From: Pseudonocardia sp. TRM90224
GTDB lineage: Bacteria > Actinomycetota > Actinomycetes > Mycobacteriales > Pseudonocardiaceae
DNA: 64,000 nt
Assembly: GCF_021245725.1 (NCBI RefSeq)
Contig: NZ_JAJGSX010000001.1
Location: 434,001 to 498,000, forward strand
Reading direction: 5' to 3'
Positions 1-7,080 of this stretch are shown here, piece after piece. The notes beneath the pieces are model-generated. The model was not told the DNA's origin. It saw only the letters and a list, made by a program, of their open reading frames with translations, and did no database searches. A program made the translations under genes and the position numbers. Within the stretch, counting starts at the first letter, position 1; each line of letters opens with the position of its first letter.

Positions 1-39
1 CTGCCCTCACAGGGCCTGAACGTGGCTTTCCTGCCCTCG
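1..39. repeat. Family B palindromic repeat (B1), cut by window edge
   Basis: This is the right half of a family B element. It holds the CTCACAGGGCCTG spacer and the half GTGGCTTTCCTGCC, with a C where other copies have A (GAACGTGG). It contains the stop codon of the membrane-protein gene. The left half would lie outside the window. Confidence 0.75.
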
Positions 40-507
40 CCGCACGAGGACGATGCCGCTGCGGAGGATCGCGGAGCCGGCCGCGAGGAGCAGCACAGCG
101 GTGACGAGCCGCGTCACGGAGCCGTGCAGCAGGACGTTGCCAGCGGCCAGCGGGCCCTCGACGGTCGGGTCGACGGCGCCGCCGGGCGCGGCCAGCACAC
201 CCCCGACCTCGAGTGCCGAGGCGACGAGCGTGACCGCGATGTAGATCAACCCGGCGCCGTGCACGACGCCGGCCAGCCAGTCGTAGCGCGCGTCCGCGGG
301 AGCGATCACCTGCCGCAGCCCGCTCAGGAAGACGATCAGCAGCGCGCACATCACGAGACTGATCAGGTTGCGGGTGAGCACGTTCCACGCCGGCGCCGCA
401 CCCTCGTGGACGAAGTAGAGCGGCACCGTGAGGGTGGTCAGCAGGCCGAGCGTGATCCCGGACAGGCCGGTGACGCGGTGGAGGAGCACGCGACTTAGTA
501 TGTGCAT
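7..507 (-). CDS. Integral membrane protein of unknown function
   Basis: About 166 residues with several hydrophobic stretches (roughly residues 15-35, 45-65, 80-105 and 130-155), so a four-helix membrane protein is likely. I do not recognise the family. It is divergent from the TetR gene at 548, and the shared spacer carries an inverted repeat, so the regulator probably controls it. A promoter-like pair TTGACG (525-520) and CATACT (502-497), spaced 17 bp, would start transcription near 490. In that case the true start is the GTG at 489, read leaderless, rather than the ATG at 507. The last codons lie inside repeat B1, so the tail (RRGQESHVQAL) and the stop codon are repeat-derived. Confidence 0.7.
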   Translation of the reverse strand: MHILSRVLLHRVTGLSGITLGLLTTLTVPLYFVHEGAAPAWNVLTRNLISLVMCALLIVFLSGLRQVIAPADARYDWLAGVVHGAGLIYIAVTLVASALEVGGVLAAPGGAVDPTVEGPLAAGNVLLHGSVTRLVTAVLLLAAGSAILRSGIVLVRRGQESHVQAL

Positions 508-531
508 GAAACTATAAGGCGTCAACTAAGT
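493..531. promoter_or_regulatory. Putative TetR operator between divergent genes
   Basis: ACTTAGT (493-499) and ACTAAGT (525-531) form an inverted repeat in the spacer between the membrane-protein gene and the divergent tetR-like gene. The left half overlaps the -10-like hexamer of the minus-strand promoter. The placement fits autoregulation plus control of the neighbour. The 32-bp spacing between half centres is long for one TetR dimer, so each half may belong to a separate site. Confidence 0.45.
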
Positions 532-547
532 GCATCGGAGGATCCGG

Positions 548-1327
548 GTGGACGACGAGACACCCGTCGAGCTGCGCCGCCTGTGGCGGCTGCCGACGTC
601 CTCACGGATGGGCCGGCCGGCCGAGCTCGACGTCGAACGCGTGGTGCGCGCCACCGTCGAGCTGGCCGACCGCGACGGGCTGGCCGGGGTGTCGTTGCCC
701 AAGATCGCGCGGGCGCTCGGGGTCACGAGCATGTCGCTCTACCGCCACGTCGGCTCCAAGGACGAGCTGCTGGCCTTGCTGGAGGACGCGGCCACCGGCC
801 CGCCGCCGGAGATCGACACCGCGCAAATCGACACCGCGCCGGGCGAGTGGCGAGCGGGCCTGCGCGAATGGGCCATGGCGGTGCGCCGGGTCTACCGGCG
901 CCGCCCGTGGCTGGCCCGGATCCCGATCACCGGCCCGCCCGCCGGCCCCAACCTGCTCGCCTGGATGGAGTCCGCCCTGCGGGTGCTGCGCGGCACCCCG
1001 CTCGAACCCGCCGCCAAGCTGGGCGTGATCACGCTGGTGAACGGCTACGTCCGCACCGCGGCACAGCAGGTGCAGGACCTCGACGGCAGCTGGCAGCAGC
1101 CCGACACCGTGCAGGCCTATGGTCGCAGCCTGGCGCGGCTGGTCGCCCCCGACCGGTTCCCCGAGCTGGCGAAGATCCTCGCCTCAGGGTTGTTCGAGAG
1201 CCCGCCGCAAGCCCCGGACCAGGACGTCGAGGACGACCCCGACTTCACCTTCGGCCTCGACCGCATCCTCGACGGCGTCGAGACAGTGGTGCGGGAGCGC
1301 CGGCCCGGTCAGGAGACCCGTTCGTAG
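548..1327 (+). CDS. TetR family transcriptional regulator
   Basis: About 259 residues. The N-terminal TetR helix-turn-helix (roughly residues 27-75) contains GVSLPKIARALGVTSMSLYRHVGSKDEL. The C-terminal half resembles the ligand-binding domain of tetracycline-repressor-type proteins (TetR_C). The GTG at 548 is preferred over the GTG at 530 because GGAGG (537-541) sits six bases upstream of it. The gene is divergent from the membrane protein and convergent with the SnoaL-like gene, overlapping it by 19 bp. It probably represses the divergent gene through the inverted repeat at 493-531. The ligand is unknown. Confidence 0.85.
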   Translation: MDDETPVELRRLWRLPTSSRMGRPAELDVERVVRATVELADRDGLAGVSLPKIARALGVTSMSLYRHVGSKDELLALLEDAATGPPPEIDTAQIDTAPGEWRAGLREWAMAVRRVYRRRPWLARIPITGPPAGPNLLAWMESALRVLRGTPLEPAAKLGVITLVNGYVRTAAQQVQDLDGSWQQPDTVQAYGRSLARLVAPDRFPELAKILASGLFESPPQAPDQDVEDDPDFTFGLDRILDGVETVVRERRPGQETRS

Positions 1328-1746
1328 CCCGCCACGATCTCGGGCAGCGTGCCCATCGCCAGCCCCATCGCGACGTTGTTCTGGTACTCGCGCCAGCCCA
1401 CCATCTTCCCGTCGCGCACCTCGAGCACGCCGATGAACGCGGCGCTGCCCCGCCGACCCGCCTCGGTCGTCGCCGTCAGCTCGTACTCCACGACGATCAC
1501 GGCCGGGTCGGCGGTCCGGTGGACGGCGATCTCGCGGCAGCTCTCGATCCTGATGGGCAGGTCCGCCCGCGCCGCGACGAGGAAGGCGAGCCACGCCGCC
1601 TTGCCGTCGAACCGCCGCATGCCCGGTGGGCTGAACGGCGTCTCGACGACGATCTCGTCCGCGAGGACGTCCGGGTCGTACGCGCCGGTGATCCAGTTCT
1701 GCTTCATCAGCTCGAACACGTCGTACGGATCGGTGGTCGTGGTCAT
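1309..1746 (-). CDS. SnoaL-like / NTF2-fold polyketide cyclase-type protein
   Basis: A 145-residue protein with the length and pattern of the SnoaL/NTF2-like superfamily: an N-terminal helix, then a curved sheet with WREYQNNVAMG near the C-terminus. Members are small cyclases, isomerases, or ligand-binding proteins of unknown role. An AAGGGG motif precedes the ATG. It is divergent from the tetR-like gene at 1813, with two tandem operator-like palindromes between them, so it is probably that regulator's target. Its 3' end overlaps the convergent tetR gene by 19 bp. The substrate cannot be told from the sequence. Confidence 0.75.
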   Translation of the reverse strand: MTTTTDPYDVFELMKQNWITGAYDPDVLADEIVVETPFSPPGMRRFDGKAAWLAFLVAARADLPIRIESCREIAVHRTADPAVIVVEYELTATTEAGRRGSAAFIGVLEVRDGKMVGWREYQNNVAMGLAMGTLPEIVAGYERVS

Positions 1747-1761
1747 GACTGCCCCTTAAGA

Positions 1762-1799
1762 TGAGTGATGACTCACGTAATATGATGAGTCACGACTCA
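1762..1799. promoter_or_regulatory. Tandem TetR-type operator palindromes
   Basis: Two near-identical palindromes, TGAGTGATGACTCA (1762-1775) and TGAGTCACGACTCA (1786-1799), are spaced 24 bp centre to centre in the spacer between the SnoaL-like gene and the divergent tetR-like gene. Two dimer sites about two helical turns apart are typical of cooperative TetR binding. The sites probably repress both genes. Confidence 0.65.
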
Positions 1800-1812
1800 G
1801 GTTGTCAAGGAG

Positions 1813-2376
1813 GTGGTCCCACTGCGGTCCGACGCCGTTCGCAACCGCGCCCGCATCCTCGCGGCCGCGGAAGCGGTCTTCGCCGAGCGCGGCGTCTCGA
1901 CGTCGACGGAGGAGGTCGCGGCCGCCGCCGGGGTGGCGGTCGGCACCGTGTTCCGCCACTTCCCGACCAAGGACGACCTGCTCGCCGCGATCATGAAAGA
2001 CCTGCTTGCGGGCCTGACCGAACGGCTCACGGCACTCGCCGCCGACGCCGACGCGGCGACCGCCCTCTTCACGTTCTTCACCGAACTGGTCGACCGCGCC
2101 GCGGGCAGCCGGACGGTCGTGGAGGCCCTGGGCATCGAGCTCGCACCGCCCCTGCAGACGTTCCAGGACGCCGTCGCCCACTTGCTGGAGCGCGCGCAGG
2201 AGGCCGGCGCCGTGCGTGCGGACGTCCGCGTCGACGAGGTCATGGCCCTGCTGCTCGCCTGCACGCAAGGAGCCGTGCAGGGCCGCTGGGACCCCGACCT
2301 GCGCGAACGCACCCTGCAGCTGATCTTCGCCGGATTGCGGACGGCCGCGCCGGGATCGGGGAGACTCGGCCCATGA
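1813..2376 (+). CDS. TetR family transcriptional regulator
   Basis: About 187 residues. The N-terminal TetR helix-turn-helix contains RARILAAAEAVFAERG and GVAVGTVFRHFPTKDDLL (residues about 10-55), followed by a helical ligand domain. The start is uncertain. The GTG at 1813 lies inside an AAGGAGG ribosome-binding motif (1807-1813), so initiation may really be at the CTG at 1822, eight bases downstream of it. The stop overlaps the ATG of the next gene (ATGA), which implies translational coupling to the double-GNAT protein. Two operator palindromes lie directly upstream. Confidence 0.85.
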   Translation: MVPLRSDAVRNRARILAAAEAVFAERGVSTSTEEVAAAAGVAVGTVFRHFPTKDDLLAAIMKDLLAGLTERLTALAADADAATALFTFFTELVDRAAGSRTVVEALGIELAPPLQTFQDAVAHLLERAQEAGAVRADVRVDEVMALLLACTQGAVQGRWDPDLRERTLQLIFAGLRTAAPGSGRLGP

Positions 2377-3404
2377 TCCTGCCCCTGCGGACGGCCCGGC
2401 TCGCGCTGCGCGCGCTCGTCCCCTCCGACGCCCCCGTCATCACCGCGTATCGCAACGACCCGGCGGTCGCGCGGTTCCAGGACTGGGACCTGCCCGTGAC
2501 GGCGGAGGCGACGCGGGCGTACGTCGAGCGGCAGTCGCAGGTCACCGGGCCGGTTGTCGGCAAGTGGGTGCAGATCGGGGTCGAGTACGAGGGCGAGCTG
2601 GCGGGCGACCTCGCCGTCGGCCTGGACGACACCGGCCGGATCGCGACCATCGGCTACACGCTGCGGGCGGACCGGCAGCGGCTCGGCATCGGGCGCGAGG
2701 CGGTCGGGGCGCTGGTCGACACCTTGTTCGAGCAGTTCGACGTGCACCTCGTCACCGCGACGCTCGACCCGGAGAACGCCGCTTCGGCGCGACTGCTCGA
2801 AGATCTCGGCTTCCGGTACGAGGGGCGGGGAAAGGCAGCGGCGCTCGTGCGCGGATCGTGGGAGGACGACGACCGGTACGCGCTGCTCCGCTCGGACCGC
2901 GCGGCGTGGCTGGGCCGGCCCGCCGGGAAGCCGGATGAGGTCACGCTCGTCGAGATCACGCCGTCGAACGTGCGGGAGGTTGCGAGGCTGGCGACGCACC
3001 ACAGCCAGGAGCGGTTCGTTGCGACGATGGCCGCTTCGTTCCAGGACGCGCTGGTGCCGGAGCTGGTCGGCGGTGTGCCGGCGGTGCCGTGGATGCGTGC
3101 GATCGCGGCCGACGGCGAGCTGGTGGGTTTCGTCATGGTCGCGGAGGCCTCGGCCACCGAGCCGGACCCGTACCTGTGGCGGCTGCTGATCGACCGCCGC
3201 CACCAGCGCCGCGGGATCGGGGCGCGGGTCGTCGAGCTGCTTGCCGAGCACGTCCGCAACGAAGGCGCCCGCGGGTTGACGGTGAGCTGGGCCGAAGGCC
3301 TCGGCGGGCCCGAGCAGTTCTACCGCAAGCTCGGATTCGTGCCGACCGGCGAGATCGAGGACGGTGAGATCGTCGCCCGCCTCGACCTCACCCCACCGAC
3401 CTGA
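2373..3404 (+). CDS. Two-domain GNAT N-acetyltransferase
   Basis: A 343-residue protein with two GNAT domains. The first (about 1-175) is of the RimJ/RimL type: [16 protein letters not shown], then acetyl-CoA loop [14 protein letters not shown] and the late motif [17 protein letters not shown]. The second (about 185-343) is a smaller GNAT with [16 protein letters not shown] and [12 protein letters not shown]. Both acetyl-CoA loops look intact. It is coupled to the upstream tetR by ATGA overlap, so the regulator may respond to this enzyme's substrate. Tandem GNAT proteins include antibiotic and aminoglycoside acetyltransferases, but no substrate can be assigned. Confidence 0.85.
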   Translation: MILPLRTARLALRALVPSDAPVITAYRNDPAVARFQDWDLPVTAEATRAYVERQSQVTGPVVGKWVQIGVEYEGELAGDLAVGLDDTGRIATIGYTLRADRQRLGIGREAVGALVDTLFEQFDVHLVTATLDPENAASARLLEDLGFRYEGRGKAAALVRGSWEDDDRYALLRSDRAAWLGRPAGKPDEVTLVEITPSNVREVARLATHHSQERFVATMAASFQDALVPELVGGVPAVPWMRAIAADGELVGFVMVAEASATEPDPYLWRLLIDRRHQRRGIGARVVELLAEHVRNEGARGLTVSWAEGLGGPEQFYRKLGFVPTGEIEDGEIVARLDLTPPT

Positions 3405-3407
3405 CCC

Positions 3408-3473
3408 AACTTCCCCACCGTTTTGCCAACCTGCACACCCGAAACGGCGTGCAAGTTGGCAAAACGGTGGGGA
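3408..3473. repeat. Family A palindromic repeat (A1, CAC subtype)
   Basis: The outer stem is CCCCACCGTTTTG with its complement, the inner stem CCAACCTGCAC against GTGCAAGTTGG, and the loop about 12 nt. It starts four bases after the GNAT stop codon. It lies in a convergent space with A2, which fits a bidirectional terminator or RNA 3'-end element. There is no U-tract. Confidence 0.85.
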
Positions 3474-3516
3474 CCTTCTACTGGTCGTCGGCTGGCCGCG
3501 CTCTACCGGCCGTAGG

Positions 3517-3584
3517 ACTTCCCCATCGTTTTGGGTGGATGCGCGCTCCCACGGCGCGCAAGTGCACAAAACGGTGGGGAAGTT
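3517..3584. repeat. Family A palindromic repeat (A2, CGCG subtype)
   Basis: It has the same outer stem as A1 with one change (CCCCATCG). The inner arms do not match each other: the left reads GGTGGATGCGCG and the right is the complement of TGCACTTGCGCG, so only the CGCG end pairs well. It ends nine bases from the stop codon of the DHB-AMP ligase gene on the opposite strand. Confidence 0.85.
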
Positions 3585-3592
3585 CGGGGGCG

Positions 3593-5239
3593 CTACGACG
3601 CCGACGCCCGCAGCTGGGCGGTGATCGCGGCGCGCAGCTCGCGCTTGCTGACCTTGCCGACACCGGTGGCGGGGAACTCGGCGACGACCTGCACGCGGTC
3701 GGGCACGACGAACGCCGCAACCCCGCGCGACCGGACGAAGGCGCGCAGCTGGCTGCCCGTCGGCGGCTCGACCCCGGGCACCGGACGGACGTAGGCGCAG
3801 GTCCGCTCGCCGAGGTAGGTGTCGGGCATCGCGACGACCGCGGCGTCGAGCACCGCGGGATGGGCGAGCAGGTGGTTCTCGATCTCCTCGGCCGCGACCT
3901 TCTCGCCACCCCTGTTGATCTGCTCCTTCACCCGGCCGCTCACCACGAGGTAGCCGTCGGGCGTGAGCCGGACGAGGTCGCCGGTGCGGTAGAAGCCATC
4001 AACGGTGAACGTCTCGGCGTTGTGCGCCCGGACGCCGGCGCCGGCCTCGCCCTCCGGCGCCCAGTACCCGCGGATCGTGTACGGGCCGCGGGTGAGCAGC
4101 GCTCCGGCCGTCCCGGCCGGTACGTCCCGATCGGCCGGGTCGACGACGCGTAGCTCGTCCGCCGCCGAGATCGGCCGGCCCTGGGTGTGCAGCACCAGCT
4201 CGTCGGGATCGTCGAGGCGCGTGTAGTTGACGAGCCCTTCGGCCATGCCGAACACCTGCTGCAGCCGGGCGCCGAGCGCCGGCCCGATCCGGCGCGCCAG
4301 CTCGACGCTGCACTTCGCGCCGCCGACCTGCAGCACGTCGAGGCTGCTCAGGTCGTGCCGGCTGCTCGGCGCCGCCTGCGCCCAGACCGCGGCGACCGGC
4401 GGGACGACCCCGGTGATCGTCACGCCCTCCGCGGCGATCAGCGCGAAGGCGGTGTCCGGGTCGGGACGTGGGCACATGACGATCCGCCCGCCGGCGTACA
4501 GCACGCCGAGGAAGCCTGGTGAGCTCATCGGGAAGTTGTGCGCGACCGGCAACGCGACCAGGTAGACCGTCCCGGTGTCGAGCGCGCAGATCCGCGCGCT
4601 CTCCCGGACGCTGTAGAGGTAGTCGTCGTGCGTGCGCGGGATCAGCTTCGGCAGCCCGGTGGTACCGCCCGAGAGCTGCAGGAACGCGACGTCCGAGGCC
4701 GCGGGGCCGGGCAGCGGGCGCGGGCGGGCGCGCAGCTCGTGCAGCGCCATTGCGCCCGGTCCCGACTCACCGCGGACCACCATCCGCAGCCGGACGGCCG
4801 GCAGCTCCGCCGCGATCTCGGCGGCCGCGGCGGCGGCCGCGAAGCCGTCGTGCTCCGCCACCGTGATCATCGCGACCGCACCGGTCTGCTCCGCGATGTG
4901 CCGCAGCTCCGTCCGGCGGTGCGCCGGCAGCGCGTAGACCGGCAGCGCGCCGATCCGGAACAGCGCGAAGACGATCTCGACGAACTCGGCGATGTTGGGC
5001 AGCTGCAGCACCACCCGGTCGCCGCGGACCAGCCCGGCGTCGACGAACCCGGCGGCCAGCTCGTTCGCGCGCTCGTCCAGCTCGCGGTAGGTGAGCCGGA
5101 GATCGCCGTCGACCACCGCGACGCGCTCGGCGTGCTCGGCCGCGCGTGCGGCCAGCAGCTCTCCGAACGTCTCGCCGGTCCAGTACCCGGCGGCGCGGTA
5201 GCGCTCGGCGAACTCGTCGGGCCACGCGGTTTCGGGCAT
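3593..5239 (-). CDS. entE: 2,3-dihydroxybenzoate-AMP ligase (siderophore aryl-acid adenylation enzyme)
   Basis: A 548-residue ANL-superfamily adenylating enzyme. It activates an aryl acid with ATP and loads it on an aryl carrier protein in catechol siderophore synthesis. The P-loop motif [10 protein letters not shown] lies at about 184-194, [12 protein letters not shown] at about 232-243 (the aryl-acid-specific motif of EntE/DhbE), [11 protein letters not shown] at about 435, and the C-terminal Lys motif [10 protein letters not shown] at about 525. The length is that of full EntE. GAGGAGG precedes the ATG. It is divergent from the DHB dehydrogenase gene, with a shared iron box between them. 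No isochorismatase, carrier protein or NRPS is nearby. Salicylate is a possible alternative substrate. Confidence 0.88.
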   Translation of the reverse strand: MPETAWPDEFAERYRAAGYWTGETFGELLAARAAEHAERVAVVDGDLRLTYRELDERANELAAGFVDAGLVRGDRVVLQLPNIAEFVEIVFALFRIGALPVYALPAHRRTELRHIAEQTGAVAMITVAEHDGFAAAAAAAEIAAELPAVRLRMVVRGESGPGAMALHELRARPRPLPGPAASDVAFLQLSGGTTGLPKLIPRTHDDYLYSVRESARICALDTGTVYLVALPVAHNFPMSSPGFLGVLYAGGRIVMCPRPDPDTAFALIAAEGVTITGVVPPVAAVWAQAAPSSRHDLSSLDVLQVGGAKCSVELARRIGPALGARLQQVFGMAEGLVNYTRLDDPDELVLHTQGRPISAADELRVVDPADRDVPAGTAGALLTRGPYTIRGYWAPEGEAGAGVRAHNAETFTVDGFYRTGDLVRLTPDGYLVVSGRVKEQINRGGEKVAAEEIENHLLAHPAVLDAAVVAMPDTYLGERTCAYVRPVPGVEPPTGSQLRAFVRSRGVAAFVVPDRVQVVAEFPATGVGKVSKRELRAAITAQLRASAS

Positions 5240-5263
5240 GTGCGCAGAGCCTCCTCATCGACC

Positions 5264-5282
5264 TAAGGTGAGGCTAACCAAC
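5264..5282. promoter_or_regulatory. DtxR/IdeR-type iron box
   Basis: TAAGGTGAGGCTAACCAAC matches 15 of 19 positions of the DtxR/IdeR consensus TTAGGTTAGGCTAACCTAA. It sits between the divergent entE and entA genes and should repress both when iron is plentiful. Confidence 0.8.
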
Positions 5283-5298
5283 TTGAAGGGGGTCCCGC

Positions 5299-6069
5299 AT
5301 GCCCTCACCCGGTACCGATGTCGCGCTCGTGACCGGTGCGACCGGTGGCATCGGCCGTGCCGTCACGGCGTTGCTGCACGACCGCGGTTGGACGGTTGCG
5401 GCCGCCGACCTCACCGCGCCGCCCGCGAGCGCCGGCGTGCACCCGATGACGGTGGACGTCACCGACCCGGTCTCGGTCGAGCGGCTCGTCGACGACGTCG
5501 AGCAGGCACTCGGCCCGATCGCCGTGCTCGTCTCGGTGGCCGGGGTGCTGCTCCCGGCCAGCCTGCTCGACACGACCGACGCCGAGTGGGAGCGCACGTT
5601 CGACGTCAACGCATCGGGGGTGTTCCGCCTGCTGCGGGCGGTCGCGACCCGGATGGTGCCGCGCGGCCGCGGCTCGATCGTGACCGTCGCCTCGAACGCG
5701 GGCCGCGTGCCGCGCACCGGCGTGGCCGCCTATGCGGCGTCGAAGGCCGCCGCCGCCCAGCTCACCCGCTGCGTCGGGCTGGAGCTCGCCGAGCACGGGA
5801 TCAGGGCGAACGTCGTCTGCCCCGGCTCGACCGACACCGCCATGCTGCGCGGCCTGCACCGCCTCGACGACACCAACGGCGCGGCCGTGTCCGCCGCGAT
5901 CTCCGCCGCGATCGCGGGGGCGCCGGAGCAGTTCCGGATCGGGATCCCGCTCGGCCGCGTCGCCGCCCCCGCCGACGTCGCGGAGGCCGTCGCCTACCTC
6001 GCCTCCGACGCCGCCCGCCACGTCACGATGCAGGAGCTGTACGTGGACGGCGGCGCGTCACTCCGGTAG
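5299..6069 (+). CDS. entA: 2,3-dihydro-2,3-dihydroxybenzoate dehydrogenase (SDR)
   Basis: A 256-residue short-chain dehydrogenase that oxidises 2,3-dihydro-DHB to 2,3-dihydroxybenzoate with NAD. It has the cofactor motif TGATGGIG (about 13-20), the catalytic Ser region VASNAG and YAASK (about 149-153). The C-terminal segments FRIGIPLGRVA and HVTMQELYVDGGASL are characteristic of EntA/DhbA rather than generic SDRs. GAAGGGGG precedes the ATG. It is divergent from entE across an iron box. The two enzymes would make and activate DHB, but the isochorismate synthase and isochorismatase are not in this window. Confidence 0.87.
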   Translation: MPSPGTDVALVTGATGGIGRAVTALLHDRGWTVAAADLTAPPASAGVHPMTVDVTDPVSVERLVDDVEQALGPIAVLVSVAGVLLPASLLDTTDAEWERTFDVNASGVFRLLRAVATRMVPRGRGSIVTVASNAGRVPRTGVAAYAASKAAAAQLTRCVGLELAEHGIRANVVCPGSTDTAMLRGLHRLDDTNGAAVSAAISAAIAGAPEQFRIGIPLGRVAAPADVAEAVAYLASDAARHVTMQELYVDGGASLR

Positions 6070-6100
6070 CCGCCCAGCCCGTGCGCCCGGCTCCGCCGGG

Positions 6101-6157
6101 AGGGCAGGAAAGCCACTTTCCTGCCCTCACAGGGCCTGAAAGTGGCTTTCCTGCCTT
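6101..6157. repeat. Family B palindromic repeat (B2, inverted halves)
   Basis: The left half is CAGGAAAGCCACTTTCCTG and the right half its complement with one change (CCTGAAAG), separated by CCCTCACAGGG. It can fold as one long hairpin or as two small ones. It lies between the convergent entA and siderophore-interacting protein genes. Confidence 0.85.
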
Positions 6158-6182
6158 CCCCGCCCGTGCCGTCCCAGGGTCG

Positions 6183-6992
6183 CTAGAGGAGGTTCACCTC
6201 GGCCAGCTTGCGCTCGTAGATGTCGCGGACCTCCTCGGGGTCGGCGCTCGCCTCCTGCGCCTCCTTGTACAGCGCGGCGACGTCGACGCCGGAGTCCTTG
6301 AACTTCTCGGCCCAGCGCTCGGCGTCCACCCGCCAGTAGCCGATCACGCCGTAGGAGCCGGTCGGCAGCTTCAGCTCGTGGCGCAGGTACTTGCGCACCG
6401 CCCTGGTCGCCGCTGCCTCACCGGCGACGTACACGTAGCCCGGTCCGTCGGGGAACGTCATGCTGCGGGCGAGCTCTTCTAGCTTGCTGCCACGGACGAG
6501 GTCGGGGTTGTGCACCCACGTCACGTCGGCGCCGAGGTCCTGCTCGTCGCCGGGGTCAGGGATCTCGACGGCGGCGGTGGTCGGGATCGTCCCCGCGCTC
6601 TCCTCGATGATCCGGCCGATCGCCGGCAGCGCCGTGATGTCGCCGATGAGCACCTGCCAAGTGGCGGTCTCCGGGCGCTTGAACCAGCTGTTCTGGTGGG
6701 TCACGAGCAGGGTGTCGCCGATCTTCGCACCGGCCGCCCAGGTGCCGCCGACACCGCCCTCGTGCAGCACGAGATCGACGGTGACCCGCCCCTCAGCGCA
6801 GCGGCGCACGGTGTACCAGCGCCCGCCCTCCGCGCTCGCCGGCGAGTCTGCGGTCGGGAAGCTGAACACGCAGCCTTCGTCCGGCACGTCGAGCGAGGTG
6901 AACCCGCCCCCGAGCACGGCCCGCACCAGGCTCGGTGACAACCGCTCCACGTCAAGCACTTCGAGTGGGAACTCGGTCGTCCCGGTGGCCAT
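6183..6992 (-). CDS. Siderophore-interacting protein (FAD ferric-siderophore reductase)
   Basis: A 269-residue protein of the ViuB/YqjH siderophore-interacting family, which reduces ferric siderophores with NAD(P)H through FAD and so releases iron in the cytoplasm. The N-terminal FAD barrel carries RWYTVRR near residue 65. The middle HQNSWFKRP and GDITALPAIGR resemble family signatures, and the C-terminal domain has VAGEAAATR and YGVIGYWR. The ATG at 6992 is chosen over upstream in-frame codons because AAGGAGA lies just before it. An iron box lies upstream at 7035-7053. The gene completes the iron cluster with entE and entA. Confidence 0.9.
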   Translation of the reverse strand: MATGTTEFPLEVLDVERLSPSLVRAVLGGGFTSLDVPDEGCVFSFPTADSPASAEGGRWYTVRRCAEGRVTVDLVLHEGGVGGTWAAGAKIGDTLLVTHQNSWFKRPETATWQVLIGDITALPAIGRIIEESAGTIPTTAAVEIPDPGDEQDLGADVTWVHNPDLVRGSKLEELARSMTFPDGPGYVYVAGEAAATRAVRKYLRHELKLPTGSYGVIGYWRVDAERWAEKFKDSGVDVAALYKEAQEASADPEEVRDIYERKLAEVNLL

Positions 6993-7034
6993 GCAGCTCT
7001 CCTTCCGCCGCCACGGACGCTCCGCGGCGGTTCG

Positions 7035-7053
7035 ATAGGTGAGGCTACCCTGA
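7035..7053. promoter_or_regulatory. DtxR/IdeR-type iron box
   Basis: ATAGGTGAGGCTACCCTGA matches 15 of 19 consensus positions. It lies between the divergent siderophore-interacting protein gene (start 6992) and the amidohydrolase gene (start 7081), so it may control either or both. Confidence 0.75.
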
Positions 7054-7080
7054 GCTGGCGCGAGCCATAGGCTGATCTCC

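Noticed and set aside
3408..3473. Family A elements as ordinary rho-independent terminators
   Set aside because: No U-rich run follows the stem on either strand. They are listed as repeats, with termination as one possible role.
3593..5239. The EntE-like gene as a generic fatty-acid CoA ligase
   Set aside because: The HNFPMSSPG motif, the length and the adjacent EntA-type gene with an iron box point to aryl-acid activation.
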